DNA of 40,246 nt, taken from Nanobdellota archaeon. Lineage in GTDB: Archaea > Nanobdellota > Nanobdellia > Parvarchaeales > Parvarchaeaceae. The notes below the pieces were generated by a model. That model saw only the letters and a program-made list of their open reading frames with translations. It was not told the DNA's origin and searched no databases. Position numbers and translations under genes: made by a program. Positions 22,966-31,819 of this stretch are shown piece after piece; positions within the stretch are counted from its first letter, which is position 1, and each line of letters begins with the position of its first letter. The stretch is from contig JAJZMG010000018.1 of assembly GCA_021798355.1 (NCBI GenBank), positions 1 to 40,246 of the forward strand. Direction: 5' to 3'.

Positions 22966-23400
22966 TTACTTTATTATAAGAAGCGGTATTTTGCTAATTA
23001 CAGTTAATGCCTGGCTTACTGAACCAAGAACGGAGCCTTTCCATTTTCCCATTCCGCGGCTTCCAACTATTACTATGTCTGCATTTTTCTGATTTGCTTC
23101 GTCCATTATCCTGGTAGGAGGGTAACCTTCGACGTACTCATATTGCGCCTTAAATCCCTTCTTTTTTATTATTTCTACTTGGCGGGTAAGCTCTTTTTTG
23201 GTTTTTTCCCTGATTTTTTTAATTACGCTATCATCTATGAAAAGACTTGGATTTGAGAGGTACAAAGGCGCAGGCATTTCCTCCACATAAACAATATAAA
23301 TTGTGCTATTTTTGTCAAAGTTATTCATAACATATTCAACGGCTTTCTTTGAGTATCTAGATCCGTCAAAACCTATCACTATTTTTTGGTTTTTTATCAT
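22966..23400 (-). CDS. Universal stress protein (UspA family)
   Basis: A 144-residue single-domain Usp. The first strand reads KIVIGFDGSRYSKKA, and the ATP-binding motif G-x2-G-x9-G-S is present as G113, G116 and G126-S127. That places it among the ATP-binding Usp proteins. Its gene lies 28 nt after the GH15-like gene on the same strand, so the two are probably transcribed together; a stress or energy-status link to sugar metabolism is possible but not shown. Confidence 0.9.
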   Translation of the reverse strand: MIKNQKIVIGFDGSRYSKKAVEYVMNNFDKNSTIYIVYVEEMPAPLYLSNPSLFIDDSVIKKIREKTKKELTRQVEIIKKKGFKAQYEYVEGYPPTRIMDEANQKNADIVIVGSRGMGKWKGSVLGSVSQALTVISKIPLLIIK

Positions 23401-23428
23401 ATATACAAACTATATTTCGTTGTTTAAA

Positions 23429-24778
23429 TTAATTTATGAAGTTGGAAACGGCTGCTAAATAAGCAGTTTCTGCCCAGAGAAGACAGTTTATCGTTGAATT
23501 TCCATTTCTTTCAAAGAAGCCATTTATGTCGTTTACTCTGTTTCTATCATAAATTTCTTGTTCTGGCAGTGATCCATCTTCCCCTATCTTGCTTTCTATG
23601 TAATTGATTATATTTTCTGCCTGCCCTTTCTTGTCTTTCTTGATAAGGTACATAGAATACTGCAGGCCTAGGTGAAACCAAGAGCCTCTTCCAAAATATG
23701 TGTCTGTTACACCCGCGTATTTTCCAAAAAATCTGTATCTTATTGGCAGGTAATCCCCCTGGAAAAGTTCATTTTCTATTATCTTTACAGTGTTTTCTTC
23801 TATTTGTTCTACCACATTAAGCTTAAAAGTATTAAATATCTCAATTTCTTCTGCCCCTATACTAGGCATGATTTCGCCATATTCTATCTTTGATTTTGCA
23901 AGAAAAGCCCCTCTTTTTTCATCTGTTACGATGAAATTATCTAGCAGGAAATTGGATATCTCAGATTCATCAGCATCCTTTAATTTAATATTAAATGTTT
24001 TTGCTAATTCCTTTGCGCTTTTTATTCCTTTGTAAAGAGAAGAGACCATATATGAATCGATGGTTTTGCCCACGTAATTTTGCCCATTAAGCGTATTATC
24101 TATATCATAAAAGTAATATTGCTCCCATGCATCTGCGCAAGGCGTTTTATGGAAATTATACATGTAGTTTATCAAGAAATCAAGGTTCTTTGCAATTTTT
24201 TTATCTATAGTTTTTAGCCCGTTTTTTCCATGCTCTTGAAAGTATCTTTCAGTAGCCATAATTATTAAAGGCGCAGAGTCATACTGCATTGTCCAGCTCC
24301 TTGTTGTTTTTCCTTCTTTTTTATCGTTCTCGGTTCTTTTTACGCCATTTTCATCAACATCAAATCTTGACAGTATATGGTTATCACCAAGTTTTGATTC
24401 AAGCTTTGATATATCCGTTTCATACCCATTCATCTTTATTTTTTTTATCTCAGCATCCAAATTTTCCCACAATGTTGCCACGAGTTTTCCATTTAAATTA
24501 TCCAATTCATCAATCTCTTCGCTTAACAATCCATATAAATTGGTTTTTTTGGCATTTACTATAAATTCTGTAATGTAATAAGAAGAATACGCAGCATCTC
24601 TATTCCACATAAGATTGTAATCTGCATATTTTAAAGATGCAGGCGCTTTTACCAGATCATTAAAAGGTATAAAATGTCTTTTTACTTCTGTAATAACTTT
24701 CTTTATTTTATCAAGTCTTTCTTTTTTAGCAGTAATTTCTAGTGTTCCCGTTTTTTCTTCATTTTGAAAGTCAGGCAT
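23429..24778 (-). CDS. GH15-like (alpha/alpha)6 glycosidase
   Basis: A 449-residue protein consisting of a catalytic barrel only; the N-terminal beta-sandwich of typical GH15 enzymes is missing. YNLMWNRDAAY (54-64) corresponds to the Y-R-Y-V-W-V-R-D-S motif, DAWEQ with E219 to the general-acid segment, and GSLPEQ (402-407, E406) to the region of the catalytic base. A tryptophan/aromatic-rich pattern (RSWTMQYDSAP, GRGSWFHLGLQY) fits a sugar-binding barrel. No signal peptide, thus cytosolic. It is a divergent relative of the GH15 enzyme at 14118. Substrate could be an alpha-glucan or a short oligosaccharide. Confidence 0.75.
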   Translation of the reverse strand: MPDFQNEEKTGTLEITAKKERLDKIKKVITEVKRHFIPFNDLVKAPASLKYADYNLMWNRDAAYSSYYITEFIVNAKKTNLYGLLSEEIDELDNLNGKLVATLWENLDAEIKKIKMNGYETDISKLESKLGDNHILSRFDVDENGVKRTENDKKEGKTTRSWTMQYDSAPLIIMATERYFQEHGKNGLKTIDKKIAKNLDFLINYMYNFHKTPCADAWEQYYFYDIDNTLNGQNYVGKTIDSYMVSSLYKGIKSAKELAKTFNIKLKDADESEISNFLLDNFIVTDEKRGAFLAKSKIEYGEIMPSIGAEEIEIFNTFKLNVVEQIEENTVKIIENELFQGDYLPIRYRFFGKYAGVTDTYFGRGSWFHLGLQYSMYLIKKDKKGQAENIINYIESKIGEDGSLPEQEIYDRNRVNDINGFFERNGNSTINCLLWAETAYLAAVSNFIN

Positions 24779-24916
24779 AATTATATTAGAACGGTTGTGA
24801 TTTAATTACTTCACTTGCCTTTCACTAAGCCTAAAAATAGTAAAAAGGTAGCATCTTTTCTAAGTATGTAAAAAGTTAAAATTTAATATCTAAACCTGTA
24901 TCATTTTGAATATAAT

Positions 24917-26182
24917 ATGGACAAAGACAAGTATTGGCTTTCGGTTATATTTCCGATTGCGGCCATTTCATCGGGTTTCAGTGTTATAATCCCACTATAT
25001 ATATTAGAATTACACGGAAATGTAGTCGATGTAAGTCTTGCTACAACTGCTTATTCGCTTGCGGTTATTCCGGCTTCATTATTCTGGGGAGAGCTTACAC
25101 AGCGTCTTAAAAAAATAAAGCTGTTCATAATGCTTTCCGTTATTGGAGTTATCCCCCTAATAGTGCTTTTGTATTTATTGCATAGTATATTGCTGGCAGT
25201 AATAATATATGCTGCATATGCGTTCATTTTAACCGCTTCCTCTCCGGCCATAAACATGCTCATAATAAACAGAAGGAAAAAGACCATATTAAGGTCTTAT
25301 TACGGAATATATGGTTTGATGAGCATAATTGGTAACATTATCGGATACTTGCCGGGAGTACTGCTTTTCAGCGACGTAATCGCCAGATATCTGCTAATAC
25401 TGTTCGCGTTTAATATAGCGTCTTTGTTATTTGTGATTCTTTTTGTAAAAGAGAAAAAACAAAGAATTAAGGGAGAAAAAGAAAAGCATCTGCATAGAAT
25501 GTTTCCAATGTTAAATGCATTAAGCAAGTTTCCGCAGATACTTGCCAGTCATCATCTTATAATTGAAATTGCAGAAATAAGGAAGAGGAAAAAGACAGTA
25601 AGGATAATAACTATATTTTCCGCTATTGCTTTGGTGAATTTCGGTATTTATCTTTTCAACACGTCTTACATTCCGTTTCTTTATTCCTATAGAATTTCAT
25701 ATTCAGACATCTTCCTTATAAACATGCTGAACGGCTTTGGTCAGGTCGCCGTTTATCTGGTTTTTATGTTGGGAAAAGCCAAGAATACTTTAAGAAAATA
25801 TTATAGGCTTTCGACAGTTGTGAGGTCAGCAGGTTATCTTATTGCAATAATATCTATTCTTTCATTGACAGCTGTCCTCTATCTTAACCTATTTTCATAT
25901 TTTATAGCAGGTTTAGGATACGCGCTTTGGAATATCTCTGCTTCAGTTATAATTTATGTAAATATAGCCGGAAAAATGGAGGCCCATTATATTGGGTTAT
26001 GGTCTGCAATAATAGGTTTATCAGGCGTTTTGGGAGCCATTTCCTCAGGATTCTTATCTTTTTATCTAGGTTATATATTCACCTTCATCTTAAGCATAGC
26101 CTTTACTTTGTCTTCAATCCTAGTATTTAACAGGGCTTATATTGATGGCCATAAGATAAGAGATTTTGGAAATGAAATATGA
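24917..26182 (+). CDS. MFS transporter
   Basis: A 421-residue membrane protein with about 12 predicted helices and a central cytoplasmic loop (about 176-225) rich in lysine, arginine and glutamate that divides two six-helix halves. The loop between helices 2 and 3 has the basic GELTQRLKKIK segment corresponding to the MFS motif G-x3-D-R-x-G-R-R. Substrate unknown. A TTTAATATC element about 30 nt before the ATG suggests a leaderless transcript. It precedes the transglutaminase-like gene by 42 nt. Confidence 0.85.
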   Translation: MDKDKYWLSVIFPIAAISSGFSVIIPLYILELHGNVVDVSLATTAYSLAVIPASLFWGELTQRLKKIKLFIMLSVIGVIPLIVLLYLLHSILLAVIIYAAYAFILTASSPAINMLIINRRKKTILRSYYGIYGLMSIIGNIIGYLPGVLLFSDVIARYLLILFAFNIASLLFVILFVKEKKQRIKGEKEKHLHRMFPMLNALSKFPQILASHHLIIEIAEIRKRKKTVRIITIFSAIALVNFGIYLFNTSYIPFLYSYRISYSDIFLINMLNGFGQVAVYLVFMLGKAKNTLRKYYRLSTVVRSAGYLIAIISILSLTAVLYLNLFSYFIAGLGYALWNISASVIIYVNIAGKMEAHYIGLWSAIIGLSGVLGAISSGFLSFYLGYIFTFILSIAFTLSSILVFNRAYIDGHKIRDFGNEI

Positions 26183-26224
26183 ATACCGTAAAATTTATAT
26201 ATTATTTATCTTCTGTAAGAATTG

Positions 26225-27004
26225 ATGGCAATGAATTTGTCCGCCGTTCTTAAAAAATGTGAAGAACAAGAATCGGTAATAAACCTAAACGAATTAAAAG
26301 ATTATAATATTGTGTTAAAATATCCAACCAAAATTAAAAAGGGAGACATAGTGTTAAATGCAGGGTTGACAGATGAGATATATCTTGGTATTTATAACAA
26401 CAGGTTTACACAGCGTTTTTTATCAGAGGTATACGGAATACACATAAATAAAGAACTGCATAAATCATCTAATTTATATGAACTTTATAAATCTGCCGTC
26501 TCTTCAGCCAATGGTAAAACTGGGTTAGATAGGGTTTTGGCAATTTCAGCTTCAGTTTATCTCCATCTGCACTATCGTATGAGGGAATACACGGATAGTT
26601 ATAGCAAAGCTAAAGGGATACTGACAAATACAGATCTGCTGTATCTAAGTGGGAATAATAAACGCGATGGGAAGGCGATTAACATAGATTATTCATTGAT
26701 TGAAGGCCCGTTCCTGTGCCATGAATTCGCAATAACTTTGAGTATTCTGCTTGATAAAGAAATAGGGAGAACTGGCTTAAAGCCATTTTATGTTATGGGT
26801 ATAGTTGAAAAGGAAGGAGAGAAGGTAGAGCATTCTTGGATAGAGCTACGTGGTAGAAAAGGAGACAGAATTTTAATGGATCTTATTTCAAACGTTGTGC
26901 AGCCGATGAAAGAAGGGCAGAATCATGTGGTTTCAGCAAATGGTTTAAAATACTGGATAGATAATGGTCCTCTTATATTAAGAAAAAGTCGCTTATCAAA
27001 ATAA
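26225..27004 (+). CDS. Transglutaminase-like cysteine protein
   Basis: A 259-residue soluble protein with a papain/transglutaminase-like core. The putative triad, numbered from a TTG 3 nt before the chosen start, is C166 in GPFLCHEFAITLSILL, H204 in VEHSWIEL and D220 in RILMDL, with the order and spacing of microbial transglutaminase-like peptidases. Residues before about 100 form an unrecognised N-terminal region. I chose the ATG at 26225 because TTTATATATT at 26193-26202 sits about 27 nt before it. Such proteins act as peptidases or amide-bond-forming enzymes; no substrate is evident and no secretion signal is seen. Confidence 0.68.
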   Translation: MAMNLSAVLKKCEEQESVINLNELKDYNIVLKYPTKIKKGDIVLNAGLTDEIYLGIYNNRFTQRFLSEVYGIHINKELHKSSNLYELYKSAVSSANGKTGLDRVLAISASVYLHLHYRMREYTDSYSKAKGILTNTDLLYLSGNNKRDGKAINIDYSLIEGPFLCHEFAITLSILLDKEIGRTGLKPFYVMGIVEKEGEKVEHSWIELRGRKGDRILMDLISNVVQPMKEGQNHVVSANGLKYWIDNGPLILRKSRLSK

Positions 27005-27105
27005 AAGAAATTTAACAATTTGACGAGAATCTCCTTTGTAATACTAGTATAAGCCGGGTGTAATTTACTATAAAGCTATTTAACTAAATATTTTATTTAG
27101 TGATT

Positions 27106-28044
27106 ATGGCTATAGAGATGAAAAACTTCAATGGAGATGCGTGGGGCATACTCTTTGTTATCCTTATACCTTTAGTTGTAGGTTACCTAGTTTCAATTGT
27201 TAATTTATATGCAGGGGTAGGAATTGCAATATTACTTTTTATTGCGTTTTTAGTTGCCGCCATACGGGTGGTTAACCAATGGAACAGGAAAGCAGTACTT
27301 TCATTTGGAAAGTATGTTGGTATAATGGGACCAGGCATACATATACTGATACCATTTGTACAGACTACCCCCGTTACATTGGATTTGAGGGTAATAAACA
27401 CGATTTTTAAGGCTGAGAAGACGCTTACAAAGGACAATGTGCCAGTAGACGTAGATGCACTTCTTTTCTGGAAGGTTCTAAACTCGGAGAACGCTGTTTT
27501 GAATGTTCAGATTTACAGAGATTCCGTTCAATTGGCAGCACAGACGGCTTTACGAGATGTAATAGGTAAAACCGAATTATCTGAGATGTTGGCAGGCAGA
27601 GACGTAATAGGTAAGGATGTAAAGAACTTGATACAAGACAGAGTAGCAGACTGGGGGATAGAAGCAATATCTGTTGAAATAAGGGATGTAAGTATACCTC
27701 CAGATTTACAGGATGCAATGGCCAGGGTTGCTGTAGCAGACCGGGAAAAGCAGGCAAGAGTTAAATTAGCAGAAAGCGAATCCCTTGCCGCGGATAAAAT
27801 CATAGAGGCAAGCTCAAAGTATAAAAAAGATTTGTTTGCGATGCAACTTAGATCGCTCAATATGATGTATGAAATAAGTTTAAATGGAAAGAATCTTATG
27901 ATATTTATTCCAACAGATAGTAAAGGATTTAGTATACCTACACCTGTGGGGGTTGAAGGGATAAAAGACCTGTTTGAAAAGAGTAACGTAAAGAATTTAC
28001 CCGGTAAAGCCGATAAAGAAAACGAAGCAAAGAGGGATAACTGA
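27106..28044 (+). CDS. SPFH/stomatin-like (slipin) membrane protein
   Basis: A 312-residue protein with two N-terminal hydrophobic segments (about 13-31 and 35-55) followed by the SPFH/band 7 domain. GPGIHILIPF at about 75-84 and LDLRVINT, TKDNVPVDVDALLFWKV are hallmark stomatin strands, and a coiled-coil region rich in A, E and K follows (AVADREKQARVKLAESESLAA). Slipins form large oligomeric membrane scaffolds. The usual operon partner NfeD is not adjacent. The ATG at 27106 is preferred over an in-frame GTG 6 nt before. A gap of 69 nt with its own TATA-like box separates it from the KaiC-like gene. Confidence 0.9.
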   Translation: MAIEMKNFNGDAWGILFVILIPLVVGYLVSIVNLYAGVGIAILLFIAFLVAAIRVVNQWNRKAVLSFGKYVGIMGPGIHILIPFVQTTPVTLDLRVINTIFKAEKTLTKDNVPVDVDALLFWKVLNSENAVLNVQIYRDSVQLAAQTALRDVIGKTELSEMLAGRDVIGKDVKNLIQDRVADWGIEAISVEIRDVSIPPDLQDAMARVAVADREKQARVKLAESESLAADKIIEASSKYKKDLFAMQLRSLNMMYEISLNGKNLMIFIPTDSKGFSIPTPVGVEGIKDLFEKSNVKNLPGKADKENEAKRDN

Positions 28045-28113
28045 TTTCTCTTGAAAGGTAAAACCTAAAAGTTTATTAAATACAACTTTCTATAGTATTA
28101 CATCTTAGTTACT

Positions 28114-28779
28114 ATGGTAGAAATAAAAAGAATACCTACGGGTATACAGGGCCTAGATAAAAAGATAGAAGGTGGGTTTGAAGCAGGTTCTGTAGTAAGT
28201 GTATTGGGTGGGCCCGGATCTGGAAAATCCCTGCTAGGCATGTCATTTTTACATGAAGGCTTAAAGAACGGAGAAACATGCCTTTTAGTATCATTTGAAG
28301 AAAACGTTGATGATTTAATACTTGATATGGAATCTATCGGTTTTGTGGATGTAAGAAAGTTTATTGCTGATAAAAAATTAATAGTTTCATTTAATTCGCC
28401 TATAAACTTTGAATATTTGGGTGTGCTTGATGTAATCCAAGAGAACAATGTTTTTAGGGTTGTAATTGATTCTTTGTCTGCCATCTCTATGTATATGGAA
28501 GACAGAGGCAAATTCAGGAAATTCATGCTGGATTTAGTTACCGAGCTCAAAAAGTTTAAGGTAACTGCAATAGTTACTGATGAGCAGCCGCAGGTTTCTG
28601 ATGGTGATACACTTTACTTCAGTGGTGAGTACCTTTCTGATGCAGTCATAAAGTTGTTCTATACAGGTTTGGGTGGCGATTTCGACAGAAGCATGCAGAT
28701 AGTGAAGATGAGAAGAACCAACAATGATAGATCAATGCTTCCGATGAGAATAGATAAAGGCGGCATATATGTCAAATGA
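28114..28779 (+). CDS. KaiC-like single-domain RecA-family ATPase
   Basis: A 221-residue protein. Walker A is GGPGSGKS (32-39), the catalytic glutamates E62/E63 follow in SFEEN, and Walker B is VVIDS (116-120). The start IKRIPTGIQGLDKKIEGGF and the end KMRRTNNDRSMLPMRI..GGIYV are typical for the KaiC/GvpD/RadB-like group of archaeal regulatory ATPases rather than recombinases; no DNA-binding L1/L2 signature is evident. It overlaps the V4R gene by 11 nt, with an AAAGG ribosome binding site for the latter inside its end. Family members often form hexamers and act as regulatory switches. TTTATTAAAT near 28072-28081 is the likely promoter. Confidence 0.87.
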   Translation: MVEIKRIPTGIQGLDKKIEGGFEAGSVVSVLGGPGSGKSLLGMSFLHEGLKNGETCLLVSFEENVDDLILDMESIGFVDVRKFIADKKLIVSFNSPINFEYLGVLDVIQENNVFRVVIDSLSAISMYMEDRGKFRKFMLDLVTELKKFKVTAIVTDEQPQVSDGDTLYFSGEYLSDAVIKLFYTGLGGDFDRSMQIVKMRRTNNDRSMLPMRIDKGGIYVK

Positions 28780-29290
28780 TTCTAGTCCCAAAGACTTCTT
28801 AAACAAAATGCTTTTAACTGGAAATATAACCTTTGACGGTAAGCATCTTTTGTTAATGGGTAGGCCAGGTTTATTGCTAAATGCCGATATACTAGTTAGT
28901 TTGTATGGATACCTTTTAAAGTACGATAAGGATGCACTTTTTAATGCGGGTGTTAAGTCAATTAATGACATAATAATAGATTATAAAAATAGATTTAGTG
29001 ATATAAACAAAATTTTTTCATTATTATCTGAGATCGTAGAAACTTCTGGCCTTGGCGAGTTTGATTTTGTTTTCGAAAAGTTAAATTCTATTCTTAGAGC
29101 TAATAATTCAATTATTCCAATAAGATATTTGACGCTTTTTGGAAGATCAGATAAACCCATTTGTTTCTTTTTGACAGGCATGTTTTATCAGTCTTTAAAG
29201 ATAGTATTTAACAAGGATTACAAAGTTGAGGAGGTGACGTGCATCGCTAAAGGAGACAATGTATGTACTTTTTTAGCTAAAGAAATTTAA
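28769..29290 (+). CDS. V4R-domain (4-vinyl reductase) sensor-like protein
   Basis: A 173-residue soluble protein. The C-terminal part FFLTGMFYQSLKIVF...YKVEEVTCIAKGDNVCTF shows the V4R signature with C158 and C166 (C-x3-G-x3-C), the conserved end of domains found in BchJ and in the sensor part of XylR/DmpR activators, where small hydrophobic ligands bind. There is no attached effector domain. Instead the gene overlaps a KaiC-like ATPase upstream by 11 nt and is followed after 2 nt by an adenylate-forming enzyme. It looks more A+T-rich than the ATPase gene. A role as ligand sensor controlling the ATPase or the ligase is inference. Confidence 0.8.
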   Translation: MSNDSSPKDFLNKMLLTGNITFDGKHLLLMGRPGLLLNADILVSLYGYLLKYDKDALFNAGVKSINDIIIDYKNRFSDINKIFSLLSEIVETSGLGEFDFVFEKLNSILRANNSIIPIRYLTLFGRSDKPICFFLTGMFYQSLKIVFNKDYKVEEVTCIAKGDNVCTFLAKEI

Positions 29291-29292
29291 TT

Positions 29293-30642
29293 ATGAAACC
29301 TAGTTTAAAGAACACTTTGGAATATGCATTTAAAAATGTTGATTTTTATAAGCAGGATAACTATAAAAAAATATTATCTGAGAATAGAGGCAAACTTGAC
29401 CATCTTCTACTTTCGCGATTACCAATAATTGACGGAAATTATTTTTTGAATGATTTTTATAAGTTTATTCCGTCAAATCCAAATTCATACATATTTGACT
29501 TTGAAACATCTGGTTCATCGGGTACTCCAAAGAATATACCCGTAGATGTTAATTTTATGAGTGATTATGTTAATGGAGTTATAAATATTTTTAATGATAT
29601 ACTCGATGGCGCTCCAAAATTTTATATAAATATAGCACCTCCAAAACCAGCAATAAGTGGGGTTCTTATGAGTAGATTAGTTGAGCTAGTAAATGGGATT
29701 GAATTTGTTCCTGGCCCAGGGCAGAGAATTTTAGATGTGTTGCGAAATGCTTATGCAGTATACTCAAATCATAAAAACATGGGCAAAAAAGTAAATATAA
29801 TGGCGATATCCTCTTTACTATTTAGGGAAGTTTATAGTTTGAATAAAGATGAATTGAATGAATTAAAGAGTTTAACAAATAGCCTTGATGTGTATGTTTT
29901 GTTAGCTGGAGAGCCAGTTGATTTCAATAGGGTAAAGTTATTACAAAAGATGTTTAATACTAAAGGGGTAATAGATTTAATAGGCACAACAGAGGGGGCT
30001 TCTGGTTATAGATTTTATAGCTATAACAATATAATAAATAACAATGATCCGGGGTATGAATTTATAATGAATGATTATAACGTGCATTATAGCATTTTTG
30101 ACGGTAATAAGTTATTAGAATTAAATAATAAAAACGTTGGGGAAAAAGGAGAATTAACCATAACACAAAAATCGCGTAAAAACAAAACTATTTGCCCATT
30201 AATTAATTATAATATGAAAGAATTAGTGATTTTTCGTGGATTTTATAAAGGGAAACCAAAGTTTGAGTTTATCGGCAGGAGTAATAAGCTAACTAATTTT
30301 AGTGTATCAAAATTAAATGATAATATTATAGATGATGTAATTGCGGGGGCAATTTTAAATTATGATGTCGGCGAGGGATATGCAGAGATTACGAGAGAAA
30401 ATGGTTTAGATAAGTTGTTGTTCCATTTCTATAAAAAAGGTTTTAATGGAGATAAGAACTCAATTAAAAGTTTTTTAGAAAACGCTTTATCTAATCATGA
30501 AATGGAGCTTTCTTATGTTATTAAAAACAAATTAGGATTAATAGATATTGATATCACGGACAAGAAAGAAGACATACCATTTTACGTTCAAAAGGGCAAA
30601 TCCATACGTTTAATGGATAAAAGAGGGATAGAACACTACTGA
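29293..30642 (+). CDS. PaaK-like adenylate-forming enzyme (acyl-CoA/acyl-protein ligase family)
   Basis: A 449-residue enzyme. The ATP-binding motif is TSGSSGTPK at 72-80, and IGTTEGA at 230-236 corresponds to the Y-G-x-T-E motif. The PLINYNMKELVIF segment corresponds to the PaaK stretch with Y-R-T-G-D, where aspartate is replaced by glutamate, and EFIGRSNK to the hinge G-R-S-D before the small C-terminal domain. The N-terminus (NVDFYK, LPIIDG) resembles phenylacetate-CoA ligase. It should activate a carboxylic acid as an acyl-adenylate; the acceptor may be CoA, a carrier protein or cysteine as in LuxE. It is 2 nt after the V4R gene and 1 nt from the convergent second ligase. The gene is visibly A+T-rich (many AAT and ATA codons). 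Confidence 0.78.
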   Translation: MKPSLKNTLEYAFKNVDFYKQDNYKKILSENRGKLDHLLLSRLPIIDGNYFLNDFYKFIPSNPNSYIFDFETSGSSGTPKNIPVDVNFMSDYVNGVINIFNDILDGAPKFYINIAPPKPAISGVLMSRLVELVNGIEFVPGPGQRILDVLRNAYAVYSNHKNMGKKVNIMAISSLLFREVYSLNKDELNELKSLTNSLDVYVLLAGEPVDFNRVKLLQKMFNTKGVIDLIGTTEGASGYRFYSYNNIINNNDPGYEFIMNDYNVHYSIFDGNKLLELNNKNVGEKGELTITQKSRKNKTICPLINYNMKELVIFRGFYKGKPKFEFIGRSNKLTNFSVSKLNDNIIDDVIAGAILNYDVGEGYAEITRENGLDKLLFHFYKKGFNGDKNSIKSFLENALSNHEMELSYVIKNKLGLIDIDITDKKEDIPFYVQKGKSIRLMDKRGIEHY

Positions 30643-30643
30643 T

Positions 30644-31741
30644 TTAGGACCTTGAAAGGTTTGAAACGCCGTCTATCTCCTTAAATGACTTTGTTGCTTT
30701 CGTTGTCTTTCTCCTTACGGCGTAGTCCTCGTCATTTATTAGCAGAAGTTCTGGTTCAGCAACTATCATCTTTGTTTGTGCCTTTTCTCCGTATTTAGTG
30801 GTTTTTCCACCGTAGTTCATATATATAAATGTAAGGGGGAAAGAGGGGAAATAGGTTATATTATTATCGCCTGAAAAACCTATTGAGGATTTTCCTGCGT
30901 AATGACCGTACATAGGTATAAGCTTTTTACCAATTTCTTTTTCTGTCTTTTTTAATCCTTTTCCAGTTATCTGTGTACCAGACACCTTTATTAAATTAGT
31001 GTCGTAAAACAGGTCTTTAGGTAACATTGAAAGCATCTCCATCGCAGCCGTAGCTATTCCAACGTTACCTTCTTTTAATAAGTAAGTCTCCTTTTCCATG
31101 ACAGGTTTCATTGCCTGCATCATCTCTTGTGGACTTAAAAGTTTCAATCCCTTTGTCTCAAATTCATTTCCTACATATTCCATTCGAAGGAGTTCTGCTA
31201 GTTTTTTGTGTTCTTCCTGGTAAGCGCCTACAGGGCCTGCGGCCAGTAATTTCTTGTTTTTTAGCTCCTTTACTGGATACTGCGCCTTTATTCCGGTGTA
31301 TTCATTGACTGCCGATATATACAAAGATTGCGGTGTATGGTAAACTGTTTTTGCTGGTCCGGTAGTTCCAGAGGAAGAACTTTTAAACATAGTATCTGTT
31401 TTAAAACCTGTAGGCATGTAATAACGTTCGTAACCTCTCTCCTCCTTTAAAAGGTTGGAATCAGAATTACCTAAAAGCGAAACTAACTCATCTAAGCTTT
31501 TGGCGTTGTATATTTTGGCGGGAGTTATATCCTTGATGTATGCTTTCGAAACCCAATACCTTGAGCCGGTACTACCGTTTATTTGATAGTTTGCCACTTC
31601 CTTTAACCAATTCAGCATTCCGTCTTCAACGTTACTATTTAACAATGCTTTATCAAAGGGTTTTTTAAACTTAGACCATTCTCCTTCGAATAAGTTCTCC
31701 CCATTAGCGTACTTTCTCAAGTTTTTTATATAATTATTCAT
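30644..31741 (-). CDS. LuxE/PaaK-like adenylate-forming enzyme
   Basis: A 365-residue protein with the adenylation P-loop SSSSGTTGPAK at 121-131. The size and the end IDGVSNLSRS resemble LuxE-type acyl-protein synthetases, which lack the mobile C-terminal domain of acyl-CoA ligases. MYGHYAGKSSIG (277-288) lies where Y-G-x-T-E is expected, so the magnesium-binding glutamate is not kept in the usual form. The gene has its own promoter (GTATTTATATTA on the minus strand, 31764-31775, about 28 nt before the start) and converges with the first ligase with a 1-nt gap. Substrate unknown. Confidence 0.75.
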   Translation of the reverse strand: MNNYIKNLRKYANGENLFEGEWSKFKKPFDKALLNSNVEDGMLNWLKEVANYQINGSTGSRYWVSKAYIKDITPAKIYNAKSLDELVSLLGNSDSNLLKEERGYERYYMPTGFKTDTMFKSSSSGTTGPAKTVYHTPQSLYISAVNEYTGIKAQYPVKELKNKKLLAAGPVGAYQEEHKKLAELLRMEYVGNEFETKGLKLLSPQEMMQAMKPVMEKETYLLKEGNVGIATAAMEMLSMLPKDLFYDTNLIKVSGTQITGKGLKKTEKEIGKKLIPMYGHYAGKSSIGFSGDNNITYFPSFPLTFIYMNYGGKTTKYGEKAQTKMIVAEPELLLINDEDYAVRRKTTKATKSFKEIDGVSNLSRS

Positions 31742-31819
31742 TCTATAATAGTGATAAGTTGTAATATAAATACTTTACTTAGAACCAAAATTATATAACA
31801 TACGCATATATAACTTACT

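Noticed and set aside
27425-27860. Two overlapping minus-strand open frames inside the stomatin-like gene
   Set aside because: Both are shadows of the conserved SPFH coding sequence and overlap each other in different frames.
28114-28779. RadA/RadB recombinase for the KaiC-like protein
   Set aside because: The N-terminal LDKKIEGGF and C-terminal end fit the KaiC/GvpD group, and neighbours are not repair genes.
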